This document shows, piece after piece, positions 1 through 8,530 of a stretch of 18,941 nt of DNA. The DNA is from an uncultured Pirellulaceae bacterium. Lineage in GTDB: Bacteria; Planctomycetota; Planctomycetia; Pirellulales; Pirellulaceae. Under the pieces are notes generated by a model. That model did no database searches and had not been told where the DNA came from. It worked only from the letters and a program-made list of their open reading frames with translations. The translations under genes were made by a program, and so were the position numbers. Location: contig CAKQNH010000010.1 of NCBI GenBank assembly GCA_934255105.1, positions 1 through 18,941 on the forward strand, written 5' to 3'. Numbering within the stretch: the stretch's first letter is position 1; each line of letters begins with the position of its first letter.

Positions 1-133
1 AGCATAGATGCTGGCCGATTACTTCTAGGTCGGCTCGGCCGAATTGTACTACGGCAGTGCGGAAAGTCTTGTACAATCGAAGCCAAACAGGCAAGAGACT
101 TCTGTTACATATGGGGCGCAGGGGGAAAAAGCG

Positions 134-1462
134 ATGCGTACAAATTTTCATATTGGGCTCATAGCCGTATGTGGGCTGATGCTGACAGCGTTGGTTCGTG
201 CCGATGAATGGCCGCAGTGGATGGGGCCACAGCGAGATGACGTGTATCGCGAGGAGGGGATTGTCGATCGCATTCCGGCCGAAGGTCTGCCGGTGAAGTG
301 GCGTGCGCCGGTGGCCTTGGGCTATTCGGGGCCGGCCGTGGCGGGTGGACGAGTCTTCCTGACCGATTTCATTATCGAAAGTGGAACCAGCACCAACAAT
401 TCAGGCTCGCGAGACAAACTGACGGGAGTCGAACGCACGTTGTGCTTCGATGCGGCAACCGGCGAACAGTTGTGGAAGTTTGAAAATCCATGCACGTATA
501 ACATTTCGTTTGCCAATGGCCCTAGGGCAACCCCCACAGTGGACGCCGATCGCGTCTATATACTAGGGGCCGAAGGGGACCTGCTGTGTCTGCGAGTGGA
601 CTCGGGCGAGCTGGTGTGGCGGAAGAATTTGCCAGAAGAATTTCATGCGGAAACTCCCATCTGGGGTCACGCGGCTCATCCGCTGGTACACGGAGAATTG
701 CTGTACTGCTTGGCGGGCGGACCAGATAGTGTAGCTGTGGCACTGGACAAAATGACGGGCGAAGTTCGCTGGCACGCGCTAACTGCGTCGGAGATTGGCT
801 ACTGCCCACCCACGATCTACACGCTGGGCGGCCGCGAGCAGTTGCTGATCTGGCACGCCGACTCGCTCAACTCTCTCGAGCCCCTGAGCGGCAAGGTGAT
901 TTGGACCTACCCGCTCAAAGCTCGCTACGCGATGGCTCTGGCCGCTCCGCAACTGAGCGGCAATCGGCTGTTTGCCAGCGGAATGGGCGAGACGGCGGTC
1001 ATGCTGGAAATCACGCCGGAGGGCATGCCAGGAGAAGTGCTGTGGACCGGCAAGCCCAAGATAGGCGTCTACAGTGGCAATGCGACCGCCATTTTTGATG
1101 GCGATGCGATCTATGGTTCCGACTGCGGCTTGGGGGCTTACATCGCGGTCAACGCGGACGATGGCCAGCGTTACTGGGAGACGTTTGCACTGACCACCGG
1201 TGGTAAACGCCGCGCCTCGCATGGAACCGCTTTCACGATCAAGCACAAAGATAAATTCATTCTCTTTGCTGAAACGGGCGACCTGATTTTCGCCAAGTTT
1301 TCAAAAGATGGCTTCGAAGAGTTGGGACGCATGCATGTGCTGGAGCCGACCGATGAAGCTATGGGACGCCAAGTGGTGTGGAGCCATCCGGCTCTGGCCA
1401 ATCGTTGCATCTACCTGCGCAACGACAAAGAATTGGTATGTGTAAGTTTAGCAGCGGAGTAA
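134..1462 (+). CDS. Exported PQQ-like beta-propeller protein (BamB/PQQ-repeat superfamily)
   Basis: Encodes 442 residues. A signal peptide is visible at residues 1-23 (hydrophobic stretch GLIAVCGLMLTAL, then VRA just before DEWPQW), so the mature protein should be periplasmic or otherwise exported. The body has repeated blade motifs of the PQQ-like propeller type: DAATGEQLWKF, VDSGELVWRKN, DKMTGEVRWHA, EPLSGKVIWTY and NADDGQRYW. The DEWPQWMGPQRD opening is typical of the large planctomycete family annotated as PQQ-binding-like or polyvinylalcohol-dehydrogenase-like. Nothing proves that PQQ is bound or that the protein is an enzyme. The reading frame stays open upstream to 44, but I chose the ATG at 134 because the signal peptide starts there and a purine-rich AGGGGGA lies just upstream. 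The next gene begins 5 bases after the stop, so the three genes from here to 2953 are probably cotranscribed. No promoter is clear in 1-133. Confidence 0.85.
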   Translation: MRTNFHIGLIAVCGLMLTALVRADEWPQWMGPQRDDVYREEGIVDRIPAEGLPVKWRAPVALGYSGPAVAGGRVFLTDFIIESGTSTNNSGSRDKLTGVERTLCFDAATGEQLWKFENPCTYNISFANGPRATPTVDADRVYILGAEGDLLCLRVDSGELVWRKNLPEEFHAETPIWGHAAHPLVHGELLYCLAGGPDSVAVALDKMTGEVRWHALTASEIGYCPPTIYTLGGREQLLIWHADSLNSLEPLSGKVIWTYPLKARYAMALAAPQLSGNRLFASGMGETAVMLEITPEGMPGEVLWTGKPKIGVYSGNATAIFDGDAIYGSDCGLGAYIAVNADDGQRYWETFALTTGGKRRASHGTAFTIKHKDKFILFAETGDLIFAKFSKDGFEELGRMHVLEPTDEAMGRQVVWSHPALANRCIYLRNDKELVCVSLAAE

Positions 1463-1467
1463 CATCG

Positions 1468-2598
1468 ATGTTCGATTTAGAAGATTATCGACTGGCGGAC
1501 CCGGAGTCATTGATCACTCCCTGTCTCTTGGTCTATCCCAAGTTGGTGCGTGAAAACTTAGCTGAAATGGTCCGCATTGCCGGTTCGCCGCAGCGCTTGC
1601 GGCCGCATGTTAAGACTCACAAAACGCCGCAGATCGTGCAGATAGAACTCGACGCGGGAATCACCAAGCATAAGTGCGCGACGCTGGCCGAGGCGCGGAT
1701 GTTGGCTGAAAGCGAGATGCCCGACGTGCTGATCGCTTACCCGCAAGTGGGACCAGCCATCCTGCGACTGGCAGAGCTCGTGGACGAATTCCCTGGCACT
1801 CGATTCTCCACCGTGGTGGACAGCGCGGAATCCTTGCAGCAGCTCGAATCTGCATTCGCCCAGCGCGCTGGACGGATGGATGTGCTGCTGGATATTGACA
1901 CGGGCATGCATCGCACCGGTATCGGGCTGGGAGAGGATGCAGACGAACTCTATCGCAAGTTGAATTCGTCAGCCGTGCTGGGCGCAGGTGGCCTGCACGT
2001 CTATGACGGCCAGAATCACCAGCCCGATCTACAGCAGCGGCGATCAGCGGTCGAGGCATTATTTGCACAGGTGTTGGCCATGGTCGATAGATTGACCGCT
2101 GGCGGCGCGTCGGTACCCAAGATTGTGTGTGGTGGCACCCCCAGCTTTCCCGTATTTGCTGAATTGGCCGAGACCAGGCCGGAGCTGGGAATCGAATTCT
2201 CCCCAGGGACGTATGTCCTGGCTGACTACAATTATCTGCGTGACTATCGCGACATGGGGGGATTCAAGCCGGCGGCCGTACTGATGACGCGCGTCATATC
2301 GCGCCCTTGCCAAGGCCGCGCGACCCTAGATTTAGGCTACAAAGCCGTCGCCTCGGACCCTCCGGTTGGCCGTCGCTGTCACTTTGTGAACCTACCCGAC
2401 GCCAAAGAGATTCAGCATAGCGAAGAACACTTAGTGGTGGAGAGTCCCGACGTGGACAAACTGCATGTGGGCGACGTATTGTACGTCGTGCCCGCGCATA
2501 TCTGTCCCACGGTAGCGCTGCACAATCGGTTGATTGTGATCGATGAAGGCCGAGTCACCGATCGCTGGCCGGTCGTTGCCCGCGAGCGGATCGTGTGA
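1468..2598 (+). CDS. PLP-dependent fold-III enzyme, D-threonine aldolase / D-serine dehydratase-like family
   Basis: Encodes 376 residues without a signal peptide, so it is cytoplasmic. The N-terminal alanine-racemase-like barrel carries RPHVKTHKT, where Lys49 is the expected PLP Schiff-base lysine. The C-terminal domain carries PAHICPT (His344, Cys346), the position of the divalent-metal pair in this family. From established knowledge, characterised D-threonine aldolases use His-x-Asp (manganese) and eukaryotic D-serine dehydratases use His-x-Cys (zinc). The His-x-Cys seen here therefore leans toward D-serine dehydratase-type zinc chemistry, but the substrate (D-serine, D-threonine or another beta-hydroxy D-amino acid) is not established. 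The ATG at 1468 is preceded by CGGAG at 1455-1459, 8 bases upstream and inside the end of the previous gene. The open frame extends further upstream only by overlapping that gene. The SUI1 gene begins 4 bases downstream. Confidence 0.88.
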   Translation: MFDLEDYRLADPESLITPCLLVYPKLVRENLAEMVRIAGSPQRLRPHVKTHKTPQIVQIELDAGITKHKCATLAEARMLAESEMPDVLIAYPQVGPAILRLAELVDEFPGTRFSTVVDSAESLQQLESAFAQRAGRMDVLLDIDTGMHRTGIGLGEDADELYRKLNSSAVLGAGGLHVYDGQNHQPDLQQRRSAVEALFAQVLAMVDRLTAGGASVPKIVCGGTPSFPVFAELAETRPELGIEFSPGTYVLADYNYLRDYRDMGGFKPAAVLMTRVISRPCQGRATLDLGYKAVASDPPVGRRCHFVNLPDAKEIQHSEEHLVVESPDVDKLHVGDVLYVVPAHICPTVALHNRLIVIDEGRVTDRWPVVARERIV

Positions 2599-2602
2599 CG
2601 AT

Positions 2603-2953
2603 ATGGGTCTGTTCGATGGAACGCCGCTGGAGCGGCCGGTGGTCTGCGATCGCTGTGGTGCAGACGCTAGAGATTGTCGATGCACGGCCGATTCGCCACA
2701 GGTGGTTGAAGTGCCCCCAGCCAAGCAACCGCTGCGGATTTCAGTGGAAAAGCGCAAACGAGGCAAGTTGGTTACGCTGGTCGCCGGCCTGACCGGTTCC
2801 GTAGCGCAGAACAAGCGACTCTTAAAGGGCCTCAAGGACGATTGCGGTGCCGGTGGGACGTTGGGTGCGGGACAAATTGAATTGCAGGGAGATCATCGGC
2901 AGCGCATCGCCGGTTGGTTACGCGACCAGGGATATCCAGTTCGGCTTCCGTAG
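2603..2953 (+). CDS. SUI1/eIF1 (YciH)-family translation initiation factor with N-terminal Cys cluster
   Basis: Encodes 116 residues. Residues 43-116 form a SUI1 domain with its usual landmarks: SVEKRKRGKLVTLV, then LLKGLKDDCGAGGT, then the highly conserved IELQGDHR and a C-terminal helix and strand. Bacterial members (YciH) act on initiation-complex fidelity; their physiological role is poorly defined. An N-terminal extension carries Cys15, Cys18, Cys25 and Cys27 (CDRCG then DCRC), which could form a small zinc knuckle; that is inference. The start at 2603 follows the previous stop by 4 bases and the hairpin at 2954-2973 follows directly, so this is the last gene of the 134-2953 operon. A longer upstream start at 2543 would overlap the previous gene and is less likely. 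The pairing with a D-amino-acid enzyme has no obvious functional logic. Confidence 0.9.
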   Translation: MGLFDGTPLERPVVCDRCGADARDCRCTADSPQVVEVPPAKQPLRISVEKRKRGKLVTLVAGLTGSVAQNKRLLKGLKDDCGAGGTLGAGQIELQGDHRQRIAGWLRDQGYPVRLP

Positions 2954-2973
2954 AACGGGCACTCTTGCCCGTT
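2954..2973 (+). terminator. Hairpin directly after the operon, possible terminator
   Basis: Perfect 8-bp arms AACGGGCA and TGCCCGTT with a CTCT loop, beginning at the base after the SUI1 stop codon. The sequence after it is TTAAGT, so the uridine run is short and termination would be weak. Position and symmetry support a 3'-end stabiliser or terminator. It may also be a copy of a dispersed palindrome. Confidence 0.5.
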
Positions 2974-2998
2974 TAAGTCCAGCGTCTCTTGCGCTCGC

Positions 2999-3039
2999 CC
3001 TCTCCCTCGCTTAGGCTCGACCTCTTCCAAAGGGAGAGG
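2999..3039. repeat. Inverted repeat with 9-bp arms and 23-nt spacer
   Basis: CCTCTCCCT at 2999-3007 is matched by AGGGAGAGG at 3031-3039. The arms are perfect. It could fold as a hairpin in RNA from either strand. It probably represents a dispersed palindromic repeat, but copy number cannot be judged from one occurrence. Confidence 0.55.
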
Positions 3040-3258
3040 ATCCATAGCTCCAAAACTTCTTCAACAGCGAGACAAGTTCAAGACAAGATTGAGGCAAGCT
3101 CGCTGGGGGCGAACTTCAAAACAGAAAGCACCCCTTGGCAGAATTGGGAATTGCATGGTAGTCTTGGGCGATTTTATTTTTAGCAGCCAAGTGCCGCTGG
3201 ACGCTGCGGAAGTCTGGTCAGACGCTGAAAATATTTAAGAAACCACGAGAAAAGCCAA

Positions 3259-3283
3259 CGCTGGGTCCGGCACGGACCCAGCG
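3259..3283. promoter_or_regulatory. Perfect 10-bp hairpin in the presumed carB leader
   Basis: CGCTGGGTCC and GGACCCAGCG flank a GGCAC loop. The stem is GC-rich and ends 9 bases before the GGAG (3293-3296) that probably serves carB, so in an mRNA it would sit next to the ribosome site. There is no uridine run, which argues against an intrinsic terminator. A leader structure or a dispersed palindromic repeat are both possible. The sequence CCAACGCTG occurs at the base of the hairpin and again at 3299-3306 against the start codon. Confidence 0.5.
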
Positions 3284-3306
3284 CAATCTGCGGAGAACCC
3301 AACGCT

Positions 3307-6300
3307 GTGCCACGGCGAAACGACATTCATAAGATCATGATCATCGGCTCGGGCCCTATCGTCATTGGGCAAGCATGCGAGTTCGATTACTCGGGGACTC
3401 AGGCCTGCAAGGCGCTCCGTGAGGAGGGTTATGAAGTGGTGCTGGTCAACAGCAATCCCGCCACGATCATGACCGACCCCGATATGGCCGAACGCACCTA
3501 CATCGAACCGTTGACTTGGGAGGTGGTAGCCAAGATCATCGAGAAGGAGCGGCCCGATGCATTGTTACCGACGCTGGGTGGGCAGACGGGTCTAAATGTG
3601 GCCATGGATCTGGACAAACACGGCGTGCTAGAGAAGTACTCGGTCGAGATGATCGGGGCGATACCCTCGGTGATTGCCAAGGCTGAGGAACGCGATCAGT
3701 TCAAAGAGGCCATGGAGAAGATTGGCCTAGAAGTTTGCCGTGGTGAAGTGGTCTCGACGATCGAAGAGGCTCGACGCGTGCTGGTCGACGTGGGCTTGCC
3801 GTGCGTGGTCCGGCCGAGCTTCACAATGGGGGGCAGCGGTTCCGCTATCGCGTACAACCGCGACGATTTCGACGCGCTGGTCCGCAATGGATTGGTGCAG
3901 TCGCCGGTCAACGAAGTCCTGCTGGAAGAATCGATCATCGGCTGGAAAGAGTTCGAGATGGAGGTCATGCGTGACCTGGACGACAATGTCGTCATCATCT
4001 GCTCCATCGAGAACTTCGACCCCATGGGTGTACACACTGGTGATTCGATCACGGTCGCTCCAGCGCAAACCATGACCGACAAAGAATACCAACGCATGCG
4101 CAATGCTTCCCTAGCGGTGATGCGCGAAATTGGCGTTGAAACGGGTGGCTCGAATATTCAATTCGCCATCCAGCCCGATACGGGCCGCATGATTGTCATT
4201 GAGATGAATCCGCGCGTCAGTCGCTCCAGCGCTTTGGCCAGCAAGGCGACCGGTTTTCCGATTGCCAAGATCGCGGCCAAGCTAGCGGTGGGCTATCGCT
4301 TGTGGGAGCTGCCCAACGATATCACTCAAAAGACCAAGGCCTGTTTCGAACCGACGATCGACTATGTCGTTACCAAGATCCCCCGCTTTGCTTTTGAGAA
4401 ATTCCCCGAAGCCGATACGACTTTGATGACGCAGATGAAAAGCGTCGGCGAGACCATGGCTATCGGGCGAACTTTCAAGGAGTCGTTCCAAAAAGCCCTG
4501 CGCGGTCTTGAGGTGGGTGCCTTTGGATTTGGCTGCGACAACAAGGACTTGTGGGGAACGGATTTCGTTCCCGATGAAGATGAAATCCGCAGCAAGCTGT
4601 CGCGTCCCAATCCCGATCGCGTGTGGCACTTGCGGTATGCGCTTAAAAGCGGCATGAGCGTGGCCGAGATCTACAAGATCACCCACATCGACCCCTGGTT
4701 CCTCGACCATCTGGCCGAACTGGTGGAGATCGAGCAGCGGCTGGAGGACTTTGGATCGCTAGAGAATTTGCCCGACGAAGAATTGCGGTTGGCCAAGCAG
4801 TGCGGTTACTCTGATCGCCAGTTGGCCAAACTGCTAGGGAGCGACGAAATGGAGGTGCGGGCCTGGCGCAAGGCGCGAGGCATCGTGTCGACTTTCAAAG
4901 CCGTGGATACTTGCGCGGCCGAATTCGAAGCTTACACACCATATTTCTACAGCACCTATGAGCATGAAGACGAAACACCAGCCAAAAAACCGGGGGTGAA
5001 GCGAGTCATGATCCTGGGTGGCGGACCGAATCGCATCGGCCAGGGAATTGAATTCGACTACTGCTGTTGCCACGCCAGTTTCGCCCTGCGCGAGATGGGG
5101 ATCGAATCGATCATGGTCAACAGCAATCCAGAAACCGTTAGCACCGACTACGACACTAGCGACATTCTGTTCTTCGAGCCGCTGACGATCGAAGATGTAC
5201 TGAACATCTGCGACCGGGTGCAGCCCGATGGAGTGATCGTGCAGTTCGGTGGCCAGACGCCACTGAATCTGGCTCGTGCGCTGGCCACCGCCGGCGTGCC
5301 GATCATCGGCACATCGGTCGATACAATTGAGGCCGCTGAGGATCGCGAAAAGTTTCAGAAGCTGCTGAACAATCTGGGGCTGAAGCAACCGGCCAATGCC
5401 ATCGCGCGGACCATGGCCCAAGCCAGATCCGAAGCCAAGAACGTCGGCTTCCCGTCGCTGGTTCGCCCCAGTTTCGTACTGGGTGGTCGAGCGATGGAGA
5501 TTTGCTACGACCACGTACAATTCGAACGCTACGTGGCCGAAGCGTTCATCGTAGCCGAGGGACAACCGGTATTGATCGATCGCTTCCTGGAAGACGCTAT
5601 CGAAGTCGACGTCGATGCGCTCAGCGATGGCAACGATGTTGTGGTCGTGGGCATCATGGAGCATATCGAAGAAGCTGGGGTGCATTCCGGAGACTCGGCT
5701 TGTGTAATCCCTCCCTACACGTTGTCTGCAGACGTGCTGCAGGAGATTCGCGAAGCCACCTGGGCCATGGCCAAACGACTGAAAGTCGTCGGGCTGATGA
5801 ATGTGCAGTACGCGGTCAAATCCGAGAATGGCAAGTCGATCGTGTATGTCTTAGAGGTCAATCCGCGGGCCAGTCGCACCGTTCCGTTTGTCGCCAAGGC
5901 AACCGGCATGCCCGTGGCCAAGCTGGCGGCCAAAGTCATGGCGGGCATGTCACTGCGCGAATTGGGTATTACTGAAGAGCCCATGCCCAAGCGCGTGTCG
6001 GTAAAGGAGAGCGTCTTTCCGTTCCGCAAGTTTGCCGGCGTCGATATCGTGCTCGGTCCCGAGATGCGCAGCACGGGTGAAGTCATGGGCATCAGCGAGA
6101 CCTTTCCCATCGCCTTTGCCAAAAGCCAATTGGCTGCTGGCGTGGTGTTGCCCACCAGTGGGAATATCTTTGTCAGCATCAACTCGCGGCACAAAGATGG
6201 CATCCCCGAGTTGGCCAAGCAACTGCATGAGCTCGGCTTTACGCTGCTAGCCACGTCGGGTACTGCGCAAGCGGTCGAAGCGGCGGGCATTCCCGTGACG

Positions 6301-6552
6301 AGTGTTAAGAAGATTGCCGAGGGTTCGCCGAACTTGATCGACTATTTGAAAAATGGCGAGGTGTCGTTGATTATCAACACGCCCAGTGGCAAGGGTGCTC
6401 GCACGGACGAAGGCAGGATCCGCGCCGCGGCCGTGCAGAACGGTGTGCCGTGCATTACCACCATGGCTGCCGCCTCGGCAGCCATACGCGCCATGCATGC
6501 CTTGCGGACCGAGGAGCTGACCGTCGAAGCCCTGCAGGACCGCTTCGTGTGA
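3307..6552 (+). CDS. carB: Carbamoyl-phosphate synthase large subunit
   Basis: Encodes 1081 residues, close to the usual length of about 1070. CarB makes carbamoyl phosphate from bicarbonate, ammonia supplied by CarA, and two ATP, for pyrimidine and arginine synthesis. The two homologous ATP-grasp halves are both intact: the first opens with [20 protein letters not shown], the second with [20 protein letters not shown]. Arg129, Arg169, Gly175 and Gly176 fall at the same numbers as the E. coli carboxyphosphate-site residues. Roughly residues 400-550 are the oligomerisation domain, and the last ~140 form the MGS-like allosteric domain ([19 protein letters not shown]). The GTG start at 3307 agrees with the family N-terminus (MPRRNDI) and has GGAG 10 bases upstream. 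carA is not adjacent. The stop is followed within 10 bases by a palindromic array that may serve as its terminator. Confidence 0.98.
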   Translation: MPRRNDIHKIMIIGSGPIVIGQACEFDYSGTQACKALREEGYEVVLVNSNPATIMTDPDMAERTYIEPLTWEVVAKIIEKERPDALLPTLGGQTGLNVAMDLDKHGVLEKYSVEMIGAIPSVIAKAEERDQFKEAMEKIGLEVCRGEVVSTIEEARRVLVDVGLPCVVRPSFTMGGSGSAIAYNRDDFDALVRNGLVQSPVNEVLLEESIIGWKEFEMEVMRDLDDNVVIICSIENFDPMGVHTGDSITVAPAQTMTDKEYQRMRNASLAVMREIGVETGGSNIQFAIQPDTGRMIVIEMNPRVSRSSALASKATGFPIAKIAAKLAVGYRLWELPNDITQKTKACFEPTIDYVVTKIPRFAFEKFPEADTTLMTQMKSVGETMAIGRTFKESFQKALRGLEVGAFGFGCDNKDLWGTDFVPDEDEIRSKLSRPNPDRVWHLRYALKSGMSVAEIYKITHIDPWFLDHLAELVEIEQRLEDFGSLENLPDEELRLAKQCGYSDRQLAKLLGSDEMEVRAWRKARGIVSTFKAVDTCAAEFEAYTPYFYSTYEHEDETPAKKPGVKRVMILGGGPNRIGQGIEFDYCCCHASFALREMGIESIMVNSNPETVSTDYDTSDILFFEPLTIEDVLNICDRVQPDGVIVQFGGQTPLNLARALATAGVPIIGTSVDTIEAAEDREKFQKLLNNLGLKQPANAIARTMAQARSEAKNVGFPSLVRPSFVLGGRAMEICYDHVQFERYVAEAFIVAEGQPVLIDRFLEDAIEVDVDALSDGNDVVVVGIMEHIEEAGVHSGDSACVIPPYTLSADVLQEIREATWAMAKRLKVVGLMNVQYAVKSENGKSIVYVLEVNPRASRTVPFVAKATGMPVAKLAAKVMAGMSLRELGITEEPMPKRVSVKESVFPFRKFAGVDIVLGPEMRSTGEVMGISETFPIAFAKSQLAAGVVLPTSGNIFVSINSRHKDGIPELAKQLHELGFTLLATSGTAQAVEAAGIPVTSVKKIAEGSPNLIDYLKNGEVSLIINTPSGKGARTDEGRIRAAAVQNGVPCITTMAAASAAIRAMHALRTEELTVEALQDRFV

Positions 6553-6560
6553 GCTGCTAT

Positions 6561-6690
6561 TGTAAAACAGTTGTCCCAACTGTTTGCGTAGAACAGTTGT
6601 CCCAACTGCTTATGTAAAACAGTTGTCCCAACTGTTTGTGTAATACAGTTGTCCCAACTGCTTATGTAGAACACTTGTCCCAACTGCATA
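6561..6690. repeat. Five-copy 26-bp tandem array of small palindromes
   Basis: Five units start at 6561, 6587, 6613, 6639 and 6665, an exact 26-bp period. Each is centred on CAGTTG-TCC-CAACTG, a 6-bp-arm palindrome with a 3-nt loop. In units 1 and 3 the arms extend to 9 bp (AAACAGTTG and CAACTGTTT). Units alternate between a TGTTTG and a TGCTTA right flank, so 6561-6612 and 6613-6664 are 52-bp dimers differing at only 3 positions. Unit 5 has a mismatch in its stem. The array lies between the convergent carB and FG-GAP genes and could act as a bidirectional terminator or mRNA-end stabiliser; that role is inferred. The rest of the spacer to 6842 shows nothing recognisable apart from a weak GCGGC-ATA-GCCGC palindrome near its end. 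Confidence 0.93.
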
Positions 6691-6842
6691 AGCACCCACG
6701 CATAAGTTACTTGCTATATCAAACAACCTCGGCCAACGCCCAATCGGCTAACTATTCTCTCGAAGTTGCCTATTTGCGATGCTGCAATTTCATAGTTCCA
6801 TTCGTCATCTTGCACTTTGCCTTTAGCGGCATAGCCGCGGAT

Positions 6843-8099
6843 TTAGTTAGCCTGATTCCAGTAGATTTTTACGTTGTGCGTGGCGCGGCCGACGGCCACG
6901 ATGTCGATGTCGCCATCTGCGTCCAGATCGGCCACGGCCAAATCCTCAATGGCCACTCCGCCCGGATCGACCAAGGTTCGCGACCACTGGCCTGGGACCG
7001 CGCCCGTGGTAGGATCGTAGATGCGCAAGCCACAACGACTGTGGTCATCTAAATTGTCTCGGACGCCAATGATCAATTCCTGATCTGCGTCATTGTCCAG
7101 ATTGGCGCAGGCCACAGCATGCCCCCAGGCGAGTTGATCGTCGAGGATGCTGCGAGACCAGAGCTCGCCGGATTGCCGCCAATTCTTGGACGGTAAATAG
7201 ACGACCACTTTGTCACCATGCCACGGTTCGATGGTGGCGAGGTAATCGATTCCACCAGCCAGCTTACCGGCTCGGATTTCGCTTGCGCCGCGTTTGGGCG
7301 CAGGCGTCTGCTGACCAGCCCCCAAGCGCTGCAATTCGATCTCGCCCGCGGGATTGCTGCGAATCCAGGTCACCCCTTCGTAGCTGGCTGCAATGATTTC
7401 GGACTGGCCGTCGCCATCCAAGTCGCTGGCTTCAAAATTGTGCATGACGTGCAATTGGTCGGTCAGCACGCGATGCTTCCAGTTCGGCTGTGTAGGATCA
7501 GTTGGTGGATCGAAGGCCAGCAATCGCACTCCGGTTTGATCAAACCCAGGTGGCCGCGTACCACGGCCTTTGAGTGGTGCTACGACTAGCGAGGGTGTCT
7601 GGGCCTTGCCCAGCGCGATCCAGTTCATGCGGTGCGTGGTCGGTTCGCTGGTGATGGGATGGTAGAGCCAAGGGCCAGTCTGCGTGTGCTGCAACCAGCC
7701 GATGGTTCCGCCAGAGTCCGAATTGCCCGGCTGCCAATCGGCACCCAGAGCAAAGTCGACTAGTCCATCACCGTCGATGTCATGCGGAGCAAAACAGACG
7801 TTGTCAAATGGAGCGTCGGGGGTTTCGTAAATTACCTGTTCGGCCCAATTCGGCCCTTCCAGCCACAGGACGCGTTTGGCATCCACGATGGCGATGTCCA
7901 AGTGGCCGTCCTGGTTCACGTCCAGCACGCGGACCGCATAGCCGACGCCGAGGCGTGTCGAAAGTTCTTCCGTCTCGAACTTGAGCTGACCAACTGCTGG
8001 GGAGATACTCAATGTCGCCAGCCCCCATAGACACAACATCGTGGCGATAGTTGGCATAGCGGAGCTCGACGAGAGTTTGGACCGTAGAGTACTAAGCAT
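6843..8099 (-). CDS. Exported FG-GAP/VCBS-repeat beta-propeller protein
   Basis: Encodes 418 residues from the ATG at 8099. The N-terminus has Arg and Lys followed by a hydrophobic stretch (IATMLCLWGLATLSI) and PAVG before QLKF, consistent with a signal peptide. Calcium-loop motifs of the FG-GAP/VCBS type recur along the protein: DVNQDGHLD (from residue 60), DIDGDGLVD (107), DLDGDGQSE (226), a weaker NLDNDADQE and DLDADGDID (391). Their spacing fits a propeller that binds calcium in its loops. Such proteins are usually surface or periplasmic binding modules; no catalytic motif is visible. The start is uncertain: an in-frame ATG at 8120 and a TTG at 8156 are also possible, and none has a clear Shine-Dalgarno. 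The gene stands alone on its strand, convergent with carB. Confidence 0.85.
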   Translation of the reverse strand: MLSTLRSKLSSSSAMPTIATMLCLWGLATLSISPAVGQLKFETEELSTRLGVGYAVRVLDVNQDGHLDIAIVDAKRVLWLEGPNWAEQVIYETPDAPFDNVCFAPHDIDGDGLVDFALGADWQPGNSDSGGTIGWLQHTQTGPWLYHPITSEPTTHRMNWIALGKAQTPSLVVAPLKGRGTRPPGFDQTGVRLLAFDPPTDPTQPNWKHRVLTDQLHVMHNFEASDLDGDGQSEIIAASYEGVTWIRSNPAGEIELQRLGAGQQTPAPKRGASEIRAGKLAGGIDYLATIEPWHGDKVVVYLPSKNWRQSGELWSRSILDDQLAWGHAVACANLDNDADQELIIGVRDNLDDHSRCGLRIYDPTTGAVPGQWSRTLVDPGGVAIEDLAVADLDADGDIDIVAVGRATHNVKIYWNQAN

Positions 8100-8530
8100 G
8101 GTTAAACCCGGATTATTCATGAGTGTGCAGAGAAGTGAGATTGACGATGTTTGCAAATAAGCTTACGTCCGAGAAACAAAAAACCGTTTTCTATGAAATG
8201 GTAACTTGTGTTAAACAATTGGAGTCGATTCGCTGAAATCGTTTAACGCCGAGCCGGAGCAGGCCGCGATGCTCAAAGCGAACTGACCAACCGTTGGGTC
8301 TCATATGCCAGCCCGTTTTCGCGGACCGCGGCGGCGAAGGCGGATGCGGAGGCGAAGGCACCTGCGGCAATCAAACCTTCTTGCGGGCACCGCTAGGCTG
8401 TGAGTTACGTAGCGGAACTCGCCAAGAGTTTCGGAAGCCCGCGCGGCCGAAAGTCTTGGCGACTTCCGCTACCATTAAAACCTTGCGATCCTAAAACTTC
8501 ACAGCCCCCGTTCGAGTCCACGCCCAGTGC
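8100..8530. other. 431-bp spacer without a recognisable gene
   Basis: Both neighbours are on the minus strand, so the FG-GAP gene promoter should lie here. I find no convincing coding sequence. The left part is AT-rich near 8160-8220. The middle (8325-8360) has an imperfect GGCGAAGGC/GGATGCGGA run. A strongly structured repeat occupies 8409-8472 (listed separately). Open frames crossing 8294-8612 are explained by that repeat and by antisense of the aminotransferase gene. Confidence 0.55.
8409..8472. repeat. Paired-hairpin palindromic repeat with 26-nt arms
   Basis: The arms 8409-8434 and 8447-8472 are reverse complements at 24 of 26 positions and enclose a 12-nt loop. Each arm also contains its own small hairpin: AACTC-GCCAA-GAGTT (8416-8430) and AAGTC-TTGGC-GACTT (8451-8465). 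The only two differences between the arms are C8418/G8428 in one hairpin and G8453/C8463 in the other, and in each arm these two bases pair with each other. The DNA or RNA can therefore form either one long stem or a branched structure with outer stem GTAGCGG/CCGCTAC and two side hairpins. It is probably a copy of a dispersed palindromic element; copy number cannot be determined here. Confidence 0.85.

Larger units (their letters stand above)
2954..3306. other. 353-bp gene-free spacer before carB
   Basis: I see no coding sequence with family character here; an open frame at 2989-3183 has no recognisable domain and runs through palindromic sequence. The spacer holds four inverted repeats: the post-operon hairpin (2954-2973), a long-spaced repeat (2999-3039), a small GTCTG-GT-CAGAC hairpin (3212-3223) and a perfect 10-bp hairpin (3259-3283). 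The carB promoter should lie within it, but no convincing -35/-10 pair is visible. Confidence 0.6.

Noticed and set aside
44..133. Upstream extension of the PQQ-like gene
   Set aside because: It would bury the signal peptide behind 30 polar residues; the ATG at 134 starts it correctly.
3184..3306. Pyrimidine riboswitch or PyrR-type attenuator before carB
   Set aside because: Only a simple hairpin is present; no conserved loop, antiterminator or uridine run could be found.
4834..5685. 283-residue open frame antisense to carB
   Set aside because: carB is unmistakable on the other strand; this frame has no family motifs and is a by-product of GC-biased codon use.
6561..6690. CRISPR array
   Set aside because: Units are contiguous with a 26-bp period and no unique spacers; no cas genes nearby.
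8510..8519. GTTCGAGTCC resembling a tRNA T-loop or attachment site
   Set aside because: The bases on either side do not pair into a T-stem and no anticodon or acceptor stem can be built around it.
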